A DNA stretch of 64,000 nt from Kitasatospora humi (GTDB lineage Bacteria; Actinomycetota; Actinomycetes; Streptomycetales; Streptomycetaceae), in assembly GCF_020907985.1 (NCBI RefSeq), contig NZ_JAJJPA010000019.1, positions 1 to 64,000 of the forward strand, in the 5' to 3' direction. Of the stretch, positions 38,956 to 47,889 are shown one piece after another (the first letter of the stretch is position 1; each line of letters starts with the position of its first letter). The position numbers were made by a program, and so were the translations under genes. The notes below the pieces were generated by a model that did no database searches, was not told where the DNA came from, and saw only the letters and a list, made by a program, of their open reading frames with translations.

Positions 38956-41415
38956 ATGACCGTCGAGACCGGCCGGCCCACCGGCCAGCCCGCCCCGAAG
39001 CCAGCTGCTGGTCCATCAGCGCCCCCGTCGAGCAGTTCGGCTGACGCCGCGTCGTCCCCGGCGTCGGTCGCTCCGTCCCCGGCGTCGGTCGCTCCGTCGC
39101 AGGCCAGGCGGCTGCTCGGAGTGGCCGCGCTGGGCCGGGCCGGCCGTGCCGCGCTGCTGGCCACCGGTCGCCCACTGGTGCCGGACGCCATCGAGCCGAT
39201 CGTCCAGGTGCACCGCAGACACCACCCGGGTGCCGACCTGGCGCTGCTCGGCCGCGCCTACCGGCTCGCCGAGGCGAGCCACCGCGGCCAGAAGCGCAAG
39301 AGCGGCGAGCCGTACATCACCCACCCGCTGGCCGTCACCCTGATCCTGGCCCAGCTCGGCGCCGAGACGACCACGCTGGTCGCCTCGCTGCTGCACGACA
39401 CCGTCGAGGACACCGAGGTGACGCTCGACCAGGTGGCCGCCGACTTCGGCCCCGAGGTGGCCTACCTGGTGGACGGCGTCACCAAGCTGGAGAAGGTGGA
39501 CTTCGGCGCCGCGGCCGAGGCGGAGACGTTTCGCAAGATGCTGGTCGCCACCGGGGACGACGTCCGGGTGATGGTGATCAAGCTGGCCGACCGGTTGCAC
39601 AACATGCGCACCATCCGCCACATGAAGCCGGCCAGTCGGCTGCGGATCGCCAAGGTCACCCGGGACGTGCTGATCCCGCTGGCCGAGCGGCTGGGCATCC
39701 ACGTGGTGAAGACGGAGCTGGAGGACATCGTCTTCGCCACCCTGCACCCCGAGGAGTACGCCCGGACCCGCGCGCTGATCACCGCCCGCGAACCGGCCAT
39801 GGCCCACCTGTTCAGCCCGTTCGCCCGGGCGCTGGCCCGCCAGCTCGCCGAGGCGGGGGTGCCGGCCGAGGTCACCGTGCGCCCCCGGCACTGCGTCTCG
39901 GTGCACCGGGTGCTGCTGCGCCGGGGGAAGGCCGGCCGGCCCGGCGCGGTGCACCCCGCCGACCTGGGGCGGCTGCTGGTGGTGGTCGAGGAGAACGCCG
40001 ACTGCTACGCGGTGCTCGGTGAGCTGCACACCTGCTGGACCCCGCTGCCCGGCGAGTTCAAGGACTTCGTGGCGGCCCCCAAGTTCAACCTCTACCAGTC
40101 GCTGCACACCGCCGTCTCGATGACCGGCACGGTGGTCGAGGTGCTGGTCCGCACCCCGCGGATGCACCGGGTCGCCGAGTTCGGCGTGGTGGCGCTGGGC
40201 AGCCCGGCGCCGGGCGGTGACCCGGCCGGGCGGGACGAGGGGGACGGAGCCGACCCGGGCCGCCCCGGCTGGCTCAGCCGGCTGCTGGAGTGGCAGCAGG
40301 AGACCCCCGATCCGGACGCCTTCTGGTCCGCCCTGACCGCCGACCTCTCCGACGACCGGGAGATCACCGCCATCACCGAGGACGGCACCACCCTGGTGCT
40401 GCCGGCCGGCGCCAGCTGCGTCGACGCCGCCTACCAACTGGGCGAGGAGATCGGCCACCGCTGTATCGGCGCCCGGCTGAACGGGCGGCTGGTGGCGCTG
40501 TCGACCGCGCTGTGCGACGGCGACGTGGTCGGCATCCTGACCGAGCCGGCCGGTCGGCCCGGCGGTCCGGAGCCGTCCGGTCCCAGCCCGCAGTGGCTGG
40601 ACTTCACCCGCACCCCCGGCGCCCGGTTCGCCATCGAGCGCTGGCTGGCCGGCCACCCGGTGCCGTCCGTCGCCGAAGCGCCGGGCCGGCCGGCGGAGCC
40701 GCCAGCCGAGCCGGCCGGACCCGCTGAGTCAGCCGGACCCGCCGGGTCGGCCGGACCCGCCGAGTCGGCCGGACCCGCCGGGGCCCGGGCCGCCGCCCCC
40801 GGCCGGCTGCCGCGCGGCCGCGACCGGCTGGTGATCGCCCCCGGTCACCCGGGCGCCGCCGTCCGGCTGGCCCGCTGCTGCACCCCCGTGCCCCCGGACC
40901 GGGTGACCGGCTTCCCGGTCCGCGGCGGCTCGATCGCGGTGCACCGGGCGGACTGCCCGACCGGCGAGCGGATGCGCGGCGCCGGCCGCGGCCCGATCCC
41001 CCTGGACTGGGCGCCCGAGGCGGCGGCCGGCTTCCGGGTCACCTTGCAGGCCGAGGCGCTCAACCGCCCCGGGCTGCTGGCCGACCTGACCGCCGCCATG
41101 TCCGCCACCGGCCTGGACATCGTCTCGGCGGTGGTCGAGCCGCCCGAGGAGCTGCGGGTGCGGCACACGTACACCGTCGAGCTGCCGGACGCCGCCACCC
41201 TGCCGGTGGTGATGCGGGCGATGCTGCGGGTCTCCGGGGTCTACGATGTCCGGCGCCCCGGTCTGGCGGCCCCGCGGCCGCCGCGCCTGCGCCCGACCGC
41301 CCGTTCCGTCGCTAATGCGGATGACCCGGGGCCGGGCCGCATGCGACCATCGAAGGGAATTCGGGGCCGTTCCGCGGCGTTAGGCGCAGTGGACGGACCG
41401 GAAGACCGTCAGTGA
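38956..41415 (+). CDS. rshA: RelA/SpoT homologue RshA
   Basis: 819 residues with the long RSH order: an Ala/Ser/Pro-rich N-terminus, a ppGpp hydrolase HD domain with all metal ligands (YITHPLAV, LLHDTVEDT, KLADRLHNMRT), a synthetase-like domain (KDFVAAPKFNLYQSLHTAV, VEVLVRTPRMHRV), TGS, a CC/zinc-finger region (LARCCTPVPPDRVTGF, HRADCP) and ACT. Several synthetase residues look altered (see findings), so hydrolysis is the safer prediction. The start is ATG 38956 with GGAGG 6 nt upstream. The match to the second Streptomyces RSH protein, RshA, rests on position between dapF and hflX. Confidence 0.85.
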   Translation: MTVETGRPTGQPAPKPAAGPSAPPSSSSADAASSPASVAPSPASVAPSQARRLLGVAALGRAGRAALLATGRPLVPDAIEPIVQVHRRHHPGADLALLGRAYRLAEASHRGQKRKSGEPYITHPLAVTLILAQLGAETTTLVASLLHDTVEDTEVTLDQVAADFGPEVAYLVDGVTKLEKVDFGAAAEAETFRKMLVATGDDVRVMVIKLADRLHNMRTIRHMKPASRLRIAKVTRDVLIPLAERLGIHVVKTELEDIVFATLHPEEYARTRALITAREPAMAHLFSPFARALARQLAEAGVPAEVTVRPRHCVSVHRVLLRRGKAGRPGAVHPADLGRLLVVVEENADCYAVLGELHTCWTPLPGEFKDFVAAPKFNLYQSLHTAVSMTGTVVEVLVRTPRMHRVAEFGVVALGSPAPGGDPAGRDEGDGADPGRPGWLSRLLEWQQETPDPDAFWSALTADLSDDREITAITEDGTTLVLPAGASCVDAAYQLGEEIGHRCIGARLNGRLVALSTALCDGDVVGILTEPAGRPGGPEPSGPSPQWLDFTRTPGARFAIERWLAGHPVPSVAEAPGRPAEPPAEPAGPAESAGPAGSAGPAESAGPAGARAAAPGRLPRGRDRLVIAPGHPGAAVRLARCCTPVPPDRVTGFPVRGGSIAVHRADCPTGERMRGAGRGPIPLDWAPEAAAGFRVTLQAEALNRPGLLADLTAAMSATGLDIVSAVVEPPEELRVRHTYTVELPDAATLPVVMRAMLRVSGVYDVRRPGLAAPRPPRLRPTARSVANADDPGPGRMRPSKGIRGRSAALGAVDGPEDRQ
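39055..39096 (+). repeat. Two identical 21-bp units in the rshA 5' end
   Basis: TCCCCGGCGTCGGTCGCTCC plus G, twice in tandem (39055-39075, 39076-39096), encoding a duplicated SPASVAP. Confidence 0.9.
40717..40782 (+). repeat. 18-bp repeats in rshA linker
   Basis: About three and a half copies of an 18-bp GAGTCGGCCGGACCCGCC-like unit encode an ESAGPA repeat between the TGS and CC domains. Confidence 0.8.
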
Positions 41416-41437
41416 CACCTCCAGCAGTAAGGACACG

Positions 41438-42958
41438 ATGACCTCCACGTTCGAAGACCGCGAATTTTCCGGCACCACGGCGACGCACCGCACCACTCGC
41501 CGCCCCGCCGACCTCCGGGCCGAAGCCCTGATGGACGAGGACCTCGCGGCGATCGACGAGGACTTCGGCCCGAACTTCGACGGCGACCAGTACGACCGCA
41601 GCGAGCGCGCCGCGCTGCGCCGGGTCGCCGGCCTCTCCACCGAGCTCGAGGACATCACCGAGGTCGAGTACCGCCAGCTGCGCCTGGAGCGCGTGGTGCT
41701 GGTCGGCGTCTGGACCGACGGCACCGTCGAGGAGGCGGAGAACTCGCTCGCCGAGCTCGCCGCCCTCGCCGAGACGGCCGGTTCCGAGGTGCTCGACGGC
41801 GTGATCCAGCGCCGTGACAAGCCCGATGCGGCCACCTACATCGGCTCCGGCAAGGCCCAGGAGCTGCGCGACATCGTCGCCGCCACCGGCGCCGACACCG
41901 TGGTCTGCGACGGTGAGCTCACCCCGGGCCAGCTGATCCACCTGGAGGACGTGGTCAAGGTCAAGGTGGTCGACCGGACCGCCCTGATCCTGGACATCTT
42001 CGCCCAGCACGCCAAGTCGCGGGAGGGCAAGGCGCAGGTCTCGCTGGCCCAGATGCAGTACATGCTGCCGCGGCTGCGCGGCTGGGGTCAGTCGCTGTCC
42101 CGGCAGATGGGTGGCGGTGGCTCCGGCTCGGCGGGCGGCGGCATGGCCACCCGTGGTCCCGGTGAGACCAAGATCGAGACCGACCGGCGTCGGATCCGCG
42201 AGAAGATGGCGAAGCTCCGCAAGGAGATCGCCGAGATGAAGAAGGGGCGGGACACCAAGCGCCAGGAGCGCAAGCGCCACCAGGTGCCCTCGGTCGCCAT
42301 CGCGGGATACACCAACGCGGGCAAGTCCTCACTGCTCAACCGGCTCACCGGCGCCGGCGTGCTGGTGGAGAACGCGCTGTTCGCCACCCTGGACCCGACG
42401 GTCCGCCGGGCCGTGACCCCGGGCGGCCGGGTCTACACCCTGGCCGACACCGTCGGTTTTGTCCGGCACCTGCCGCACCACCTGGTCGAGGCGTTCCGCT
42501 CGACCATGGAGGAGGTCGCCGACGCCGACCTGATCCTGCACGTGGTGGACGGCTCGCACCCGGAGCCGGAGACCCAGCTGGCCTCGGTCCGCGAGGTGAT
42601 CACGTCGGTCGAGGCGCAGAACGTGCCGGAGATCGTGGTGATCAACAAGGCCGACGCGGCCGACCCGCTGGTGCTGCAGCGCCTGCTGCGCCGTGAGCCG
42701 CACGCCGTGGTGGTCTCGGCCCGCAGCGGCCAGGGCATCGACGAACTGCTCAAGCTGATCGACGATGAGCTGCCCCGCCCGGCCGTCGAGGTGCACGCGC
42801 TGGTGCCGTACACCCGCGGCGACCTGGTCTCCCGGGTGCACGCCGAGGGCGAGTTGATCGGCGCCGAGCACACCGCCGAGGGCACCGAGCTGCGGGCGCT
42901 GGTCGCCGCCGAGCTGGCGGCCGAGCTGGAGCGCTACGCGGTGGCCGTGCAGCGCTGA
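41438..42958 (+). CDS. hflX: Ribosome-associated GTPase HflX
   Basis: 506 residues. The N-terminal HflX domain (VLDGVIQRRDKPDAATYIGS, GQLIHLEDVVKVKVVDRTAL) is followed by the glycine-rich linker GGGSGSAGGGMATRGPGETK, a coiled coil, and the GTPase domain (G1 GYTNAGKSSLLNRL, G3 DTVGFVRHLP, G4 NKAD). HflX splits stalled 70S ribosomes under stress. It has a 50-residue acidic N-terminal extension typical of actinobacteria. It follows rshA by 22 bp, so it is probably co-transcribed. Confidence 0.95.
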   Translation: MTSTFEDREFSGTTATHRTTRRPADLRAEALMDEDLAAIDEDFGPNFDGDQYDRSERAALRRVAGLSTELEDITEVEYRQLRLERVVLVGVWTDGTVEEAENSLAELAALAETAGSEVLDGVIQRRDKPDAATYIGSGKAQELRDIVAATGADTVVCDGELTPGQLIHLEDVVKVKVVDRTALILDIFAQHAKSREGKAQVSLAQMQYMLPRLRGWGQSLSRQMGGGGSGSAGGGMATRGPGETKIETDRRRIREKMAKLRKEIAEMKKGRDTKRQERKRHQVPSVAIAGYTNAGKSSLLNRLTGAGVLVENALFATLDPTVRRAVTPGGRVYTLADTVGFVRHLPHHLVEAFRSTMEEVADADLILHVVDGSHPEPETQLASVREVITSVEAQNVPEIVVINKADAADPLVLQRLLRREPHAVVVSARSGQGIDELLKLIDDELPRPAVEVHALVPYTRGDLVSRVHAEGELIGAEHTAEGTELRALVAAELAAELERYAVAVQR

Positions 42959-42971
42959 TACCGGAACGCCA

Positions 42972-43010
42972 TCGGGCCCGGCCCCCACTGCGGTGGGAGG
43001 CCGGGCCCGA
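42972..43010. terminator. Strong bidirectional terminator between hflX and protease gene
   Basis: Twelve-bp perfect arms TCGGGCCCGGCC/GGCCGGGCCCGA continue inward as CCCAC/GTGGG past one bulged A. It lies between convergent stops. Confidence 0.85.
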
Positions 43011-43023
43011 GCGCGTCCTGCCG

Positions 43024-44181
43024 TTACTGCTTCTGCTGCGGCTGCGGCAGCTCGGTCATCTCCTGGAACATGCCCTGGGCCTGGTCGTCCAGCTCAGGGC
43101 CGGCCAGCCAGGCGGACGGGTCCGGACCGATCGAGGTGTTGGACACCAGCGCCACCTGGCCGTTCGGCTCCTTGGCCAGCCAACCGCCGCCGCTGGAACC
43201 GCCGGTCATGGTGCAGCCGATGGTCAGCATGGTCGGCCGGGTCGCGTCGAAGGAGAGCCGGGACGGCTTGCCGCCGTCGCAGTACTCCAACTCCTGCCCG
43301 GTGTACGGCGGGGCGGCCGGGAAGCCGTAGGCGCTCACCGCGGTGATCTCGTTGCGCGGGGCGTTGAACCAGATCGGCACCGAGCCGCCGACCTCCTCCT
43401 CCAGCGACTTGCCGGGCATGTCCGGGTTGGTCACCTGGATGATGCCGGAGTCGTACTGGCTGACCGGGCCGCCGGTCTCGCCGCCCTCCTCGACCCACTG
43501 CGGGGCGACCATCGCCTGGTCGGCCCACCACTCGCCGTAGGGGGCGACCTGGTTGAGCGTCACCTGCTTGCCACTGCTGGCCGCGCCGGAGCGGTTGTAG
43601 GACGGGATGAAGGCGATGTTCTTCAGCCAGTCGCCGTCCTTGCCGCCGTGCAGGCAGTGGCTGGCGGTCCACACCAGGTTGCTCTTGCCCGGGTGTGCCG
43701 GGTCGGAGACCACGGTGCCGGAACAGACGTAGGTGCCCTGGGGGCTCTTGGTGAAGATCTTGCCGAACACGGCCATGTTGTTGGGGTACGGGTGCTTCTC
43801 GCCGACCGCCTGCACCGGGCTGGGCAGCGGGTCGTTCTGCGAAGTGTCGTCACCCATCTTGGTGCCGGCCTTCATCGGCGGTGCCGGAGTGGCCTTGTTC
43901 ATCGAGTCGACGTTCCAGAGGTCCTTGACGACCTGGTTGTTGAGCGCGTGCTTCTTGGCCCAGTCGGCCCAGTCGGAGCTCTTCCAGTTCTTCAGGTTCT
44001 GCAGCTCCGGCGGCAGCTTCAGGCCGGGCTTGCCGCTGCCGGCGGCGGCCGGGCTGGAGGCGGCGGCGGACGAGGCGTCGGTGGAGTTGGTCTCGTCAGG
44101 ACCGCAGGCGGCGGTGCCGAGGGCGAGGGCGGTGACCAGGGCGGCGGCGAGGCCGGCCCGGCGCGTTATCCGGTGCGACAT
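43024..44181 (-). CDS. Secreted trypsin-like serine protease, paralogue A
   Basis: 385 residues. It has a signal sequence with a probable lipoprotein Cys (LALGTAACGPDE), a Ser/Ala-rich linker, then a Trp-rich helical prodomain-like segment (NWKSSDWADWAKKH) and a chymotrypsin-fold domain with the triad visible as TASHCL (His), QYDSGIIQV (Asp) and MTGGSSGGGW (Ser). The GxSGGG form is a variant of GDSGGP, as in V8/HtrA-distant bacterial proteases. The start is ATG 44181. It lies 41 bp after its paralogue and has the same orientation, a recent-looking tandem pair. Confidence 0.85.
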   Translation of the reverse strand: MSHRITRRAGLAAALVTALALGTAACGPDETNSTDASSAAASSPAAAGSGKPGLKLPPELQNLKNWKSSDWADWAKKHALNNQVVKDLWNVDSMNKATPAPPMKAGTKMGDDTSQNDPLPSPVQAVGEKHPYPNNMAVFGKIFTKSPQGTYVCSGTVVSDPAHPGKSNLVWTASHCLHGGKDGDWLKNIAFIPSYNRSGAASSGKQVTLNQVAPYGEWWADQAMVAPQWVEEGGETGGPVSQYDSGIIQVTNPDMPGKSLEEEVGGSVPIWFNAPRNEITAVSAYGFPAAPPYTGQELEYCDGGKPSRLSFDATRPTMLTIGCTMTGGSSGGGWLAKEPNGQVALVSNTSIGPDPSAWLAGPELDDQAQGMFQEMTELPQPQQKQ

Positions 44182-44222
44182 GTGCGAGGTCCCCCGTGGA
44201 GATGAGAAGAGTTGGCGTGGCG

Positions 44223-45365
44223 TCAGTCGTTCTTGGCGATGTAGTCGAGAGCGCCCTGGGCCACGTCGTCCAGGTACGGACCGGCCAGCCAGGCGGACGG
44301 GTCCGGGCCGATCGAGGTGTTGGAGACCAGCGCGGGCTTGCCGTCCTTCATCGAGAACCAGCCCCCGCCGCTGGAGCCGCCGGTCATGGTGCAGCCGATC
44401 ACGTTCATCGGCGGGCGGCTCTTGTCGAAGGACAGCCGGGACGGCTTGCCGCCCGCGCACTGCTCCATCTCCATGCCGGTGAACGGCGGGGCGGCCGGGT
44501 AGCCGATGGCGGTGATCTTCAGCTGGTCGCGCGGGGCGTTGAACCAGACCGGGACGGAACCGCCGACTGTCTCCTCCAGCGACTTGCCGGTGGCGTTCTC
44601 CGGCTTGACCTGGATGATGGAGAAGTCGTACTGGCTGGCGGCGCTGCCGTACTCGTCACCCTCGGCCTCCCACTGCGGCGAGGTGATGCCCTGGACGGCG
44701 TCCCAGATGCCGAACGGTGCGACCTTGTCGACCGTGGACTTGCCGCCGTTGCTCACCGCACCCGAGCTGTTGAAGGCCGGGACGAAGGCCATGTTGCTGT
44801 AGAACTTGCCCCCGCTGGACTTGCCGGCGCTCAGGCAGTGGCCGGCGGTCCACACCAGGTTGCTCTTGCCCGGGTGCGCCGGGTCGGAGATCACGGTGCC
44901 GGAGCAGACCGCGTGCTCGGTCGGGGAGATGTCGAAGAAGATCTTCCCGTCGACCGGGTACTGGGTGTACGGGTGGCTGATCGGCTGGGCCTGGACCGGC
45001 GCCGGCAGCGGGTCGTTGCCGTCGCCGCCGGGCTGCTGCGGCGGCGCGGCGGGGTCCTTGGGCTTGGCGGCGAGCAGCTTCTGCAGGTCCCAGAAGCCCT
45101 TCGCGGCCTGCGGCAGCACGTGCTGCTTGGCCCACTTGTCCCAGTCCGCGAACTTCCACTTCTTCAACACGTCCAGCGAGGGGAGACCGCCGGGCAGGCC
45201 GGCGTCGCTCGCGCCGGCGGCGGGAGAGGGCGCGGCCGAGGTGGTCGGGGCCGCCTGCGGCGGGTTGTCGGTCTCATCGGGACCGCAGGCGGCGGCCGCC
45301 AGGACGATCGCGGCGGTGGCACCCGCGGCGGTCAGTGCCCGTCGGGTACGTGCAATTCGTGACAT
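44223..45365 (-). CDS. Secreted trypsin-like serine protease, paralogue B
   Basis: 380 residues with the same plan as its downstream neighbour: signal with lipobox-like AAAACGPDE, linker, Trp-rich segment (KWKFADWDKWAKQHV), and catalytic domain (TAGHCL, SQYDFSIIQV, MTGGSSGGGW). The shared ending SNTSIGPDPSAWLAGP shows that the two arose by duplication. The start is ATG 45365, preceded on the minus strand by GGGGGA. It is divergent from the siderophore operon, so the 209 bp between them hold both promoters. Confidence 0.85.
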   Translation of the reverse strand: MSRIARTRRALTAAGATAAIVLAAAACGPDETDNPPQAAPTTSAAPSPAAGASDAGLPGGLPSLDVLKKWKFADWDKWAKQHVLPQAAKGFWDLQKLLAAKPKDPAAPPQQPGGDGNDPLPAPVQAQPISHPYTQYPVDGKIFFDISPTEHAVCSGTVISDPAHPGKSNLVWTAGHCLSAGKSSGGKFYSNMAFVPAFNSSGAVSNGGKSTVDKVAPFGIWDAVQGITSPQWEAEGDEYGSAASQYDFSIIQVKPENATGKSLEETVGGSVPVWFNAPRDQLKITAIGYPAAPPFTGMEMEQCAGGKPSRLSFDKSRPPMNVIGCTMTGGSSGGGWFSMKDGKPALVSNTSIGPDPSAWLAGPYLDDVAQGALDYIAKND

Positions 45366-45457
45366 GTGTTCAGTTCCCCCGTGAGGATAAGGACCAAGGG
45401 AGTCTCCCATGCGCCAAGGACGGTCGGTGACACCCCCCAGTTGCGCCGGTGCTGAAC

Positions 45458-45475
45458 GGTCACCGATCTGTGACC
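45458..45475. promoter_or_regulatory. Palindrome GGTCAC-N6-GTGACC upstream of the siderophore operon
   Basis: Perfect 6-bp inverted arms. The centre is about 109 bp before the TTG start and 102 bp before the divergent protease ATG. It is a possible operator; the protein is unknown. Confidence 0.45.
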
Positions 45476-45499
45476 ACCGGCAGCTGCGCTCGTTGGACC

Positions 45500-45517
45500 A
45501 ACCGGATGCGTCCGGTT
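45500..45517. promoter_or_regulatory. Palindrome AACCGGA-TGCG-TCCGGTT
   Basis: Perfect 7-bp arms, ending 57 nt before the siderophore operon start. It does not resemble the DmdR/IdeR iron box. It is a possible operator. Confidence 0.45.
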
Positions 45518-45574
45518 CGGCACGCCGCGGCCGAACCGCCGTTCGCCGCATCCCCCGCGCACCGAGGAGCAGCC

Positions 45575-47368
45575 TTGAGCACCGCCCTGACCGGAGCCCC
45601 GGCCACCGTCCCGCCCCAGCCGACCCAGTTCGCCGACACCGACCCGCTGTTGCACCAGGATCCCGTGGTCGCGGCCGAACAGGCGGCCCTGGAGGCCCTG
45701 TTGCGCTGCTGGTGCCGCGAGCGCGGCGCCGCACCCGACGCGGACGGGGTGCTGCGGATCGAACTGCTCGGCGGTGCGGCCCGCCTCGTCGCCCCGGTGC
45801 GGCACTGGTCGCGGTGCGGCTGGCACCGGTTCGAGCGGGCCGAGTTGGCGACCGGCCCCGAGCAGCGCGGCGCGGCGGTGGACGCCGTCACCGCGGCCGC
45901 GCTGCTGGCCCGTTCGGCGGCCGCCCGGCCGGAGCAGATCGCCGACCTGGCCGGCCGGGTCGCCGATTCGGTGCAGCGCACCGGTGAACTGCTGCGCCGG
46001 CGCCGGAGCCGGCCGCACGCCGAGGTCCACAGCGAGTTCCTGCGTGCCGAACAGGCCCTGCTGCTCGGCCACCCGCTGCACCCCACCCCGAAGAGTCGCG
46101 ACGGTCTGGGCCCGGCCCAGAGCGCGGCCTACTCGCCCGAGCTGCGCGGCAGTTTCGCGCTGCACTGGTTCGCCGTCGAGCGCGAGCTGCTGGCGGCCGA
46201 CTCCGCGCTGCCCGTCGACGCCGCCCGGCTGACCGCTGAACTGCTCGCCGCCCCCGGGCTGTTGCCGGCGAACACCGCCGCGTTGCCCCTGCACCCCTGG
46301 CAGGCGCAGGAGTTGGCGAGCCGACCGGAGATCGCCGCGCTGCTCGACCGGGGCCTGCTGCACGACCTAGGCCGGCACGGCGCACCCTGGCACCCGACCA
46401 GCTCGGTGCGGACCGTGTTCCGCCCCGGCACGCCGTGGATGCTCAAGCTCTCGCTGGGTCTGCGGATCACCAACTCCCGCCGGGAGAACCTGCGCAAGGA
46501 ACTGCACCGGGGCGTGGAGGTGCACCGGCTGCTGGAGGCCGGTCTCGGCGCCGAGTGGCGGGCGGCGCACCCGGGCTTCGACATCGTGCGTGACCCCGCC
46601 TGGATCGGCGTCGACCTGCCCGGTCAGGACGAGGAGCGGGCCACCGGACTGGACACCGTGCTGCGGATGCAGCCGTTCGCTCCCGGCGACCGGGCGCTCT
46701 GCGTGGCCGGCCTGGTCGCCGAGCGGCCGCTGGGTGAGCCCGGCCCCGAGGTGTCGTCCGAGCTCGGTGACGTGCTGCGGGCGCTGGCCCGGCGCTGCGG
46801 TCGGCCGGTGGCGACGGTGGCGGCCGAATGGTTCCTGCGCTACCTGGACACCGTGGTGCTGCCGGTGCTCTGGCTCGACGGGCAGGCCGGGATCGCGCTG
46901 GAGGCGCACCACCAGAACAGCCTGGTGCTGCTGGACGCGGACGGCTGGCCGTGCGGCGGCCGGTACCGCGACAACCAGGGCTACTACTTCCGGGCCTCGC
47001 ACGCCGACCGGTTGGAGCAGCGGCTGCCCGGCCTCGGCAAGGCCAGCGACACCTTCGTGGCGGACCGGGTGGCCGACGAGCGGTTCGCCTACTACCTGGG
47101 GATCAACCACGTCTTCGGCCTGATCGGCGCGTTCGGCTCACAGCGGCTGGCCGACGAGGCGGTGCTGCTGGCGGCCCTGCGCCGCTTCCTGTCCTCTCCG
47201 GCGGCCACCGCCACCGGCTCCGGCCTGCCCGCCCTGCTGCTCTCGGCCCCGCGGCTGCGGGCCAAGGCCAATCTGCTGACCCGGCTGCACGGCCTGGACG
47301 AGCTGGTCGGGCCGGTGGACACCCAGTCGGTCTACGTCGACATGGCCAACCCGCTGGCCGCCGGATGA
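45575..47368 (+). CDS. IucA/IucC-family NIS siderophore synthetase 1
   Basis: 597 residues of the NRPS-independent siderophore synthetase superfamily, which couple citrate or succinyl acids to amines or hydroxylamines through acyl-adenylates. Motifs seen are LPLHPWQAQEL, HPTSSVRTVFRPG, LKLSLGLRITNSRREN, and EAHHQNSLVLLDADG with the C-terminal FhuF-like part. The HPTSSxRT/ITNSxR pattern is that of citrate-activating type A enzymes (IucA, AcsD). The start is TTG 45575 with GAGGAG 5 nt upstream; no ATG or GTG nearby has a ribosome binding site. First gene of a four-gene overlapping operon. Confidence 0.85.
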   Translation: MSTALTGAPATVPPQPTQFADTDPLLHQDPVVAAEQAALEALLRCWCRERGAAPDADGVLRIELLGGAARLVAPVRHWSRCGWHRFERAELATGPEQRGAAVDAVTAAALLARSAAARPEQIADLAGRVADSVQRTGELLRRRRSRPHAEVHSEFLRAEQALLLGHPLHPTPKSRDGLGPAQSAAYSPELRGSFALHWFAVERELLAADSALPVDAARLTAELLAAPGLLPANTAALPLHPWQAQELASRPEIAALLDRGLLHDLGRHGAPWHPTSSVRTVFRPGTPWMLKLSLGLRITNSRRENLRKELHRGVEVHRLLEAGLGAEWRAAHPGFDIVRDPAWIGVDLPGQDEERATGLDTVLRMQPFAPGDRALCVAGLVAERPLGEPGPEVSSELGDVLRALARRCGRPVATVAAEWFLRYLDTVVLPVLWLDGQAGIALEAHHQNSLVLLDADGWPCGGRYRDNQGYYFRASHADRLEQRLPGLGKASDTFVADRVADERFAYYLGINHVFGLIGAFGSQRLADEAVLLAALRRFLSSPAATATGSGLPALLLSAPRLRAKANLLTRLHGLDELVGPVDTQSVYVDMANPLAAG

Positions 47369-47889
47369 CGGCCGTGGGGGAGTTCCGGTTACGCCCGGTC
47401 GAGGAGGACGACCTGCCGCTGATCACTGCCTGGATGAACGATCCGGCGGTGGCGGCCTTCTGGCAGCTGGCCGGCCCGCCGGAGGTGACCGAGCAGCACG
47501 TGCGCCCGCAGTTGAGCCCGGGCGGACCGAGCCGCCCGTACCTGGGCCTGCTCGACGGCGAGCCGATCAGCTACTGGGAGGTCTACCGGACGGCCCGCGA
47601 CCGGCTCGCCGACCACTACCCGGCCGGCCCCGACGACCTGGGCGTGCACCTGCTGCTCGGCCCGCCCTCGGCGCGCGGCCGGGGGCTGGGCGCGGTGCTG
47701 ATCGACGCGGTGGCGGGCGAGTTGCTGCGGAACTGCCCGCGGGTGGTGGCCGAGCCGGACGTGCGCAACACCGCCAGTGTGCGGTCCTTCGAACGCGCCG
47801 GGTTCCACCGCGCCGGAGAGCTCCGACTGGCCGAGAAGCGGGCCGTGTTGATGATACGCGAGCGAACGAGGACGGAGCCGGACCGATGA
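47365..47889 (+). CDS. IucB/RhbD-type siderophore N-acyltransferase (GNAT)
   Basis: 174 residues of the GNAT branch that acylates N-hydroxylysine-type precursors (IucB, RhbD, MbtK). Family marks are FRLRPVEEDDLPLITAWMND, AFWQLAGP, the ISYWEVYR strand, LLLGPPSARGRGLGAVLI (CoA loop) and the ending SFERAGFHRAGE...LAEKRAVLMIRER. It overlaps the first synthetase by 4 nt (ATGA) and the next gene by 4 nt, so it is tightly coupled. The acetyl donor is inferred from the family. Confidence 0.85.
   Translation: MTAVGEFRLRPVEEDDLPLITAWMNDPAVAAFWQLAGPPEVTEQHVRPQLSPGGPSRPYLGLLDGEPISYWEVYRTARDRLADHYPAGPDDLGVHLLLGPPSARGRGLGAVLIDAVAGELLRNCPRVVAEPDVRNTASVRSFERAGFHRAGELRLAEKRAVLMIRERTRTEPDR

Noticed and set aside
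45366..45574. Iron box (DmdR/IdeR type) before the siderophore operon
   Set aside because: I looked for a TTAGGTTAGSCTAACCTAA-like site; only weak fragments (GAGGATAAGGACC) occur, too far from consensus to report.
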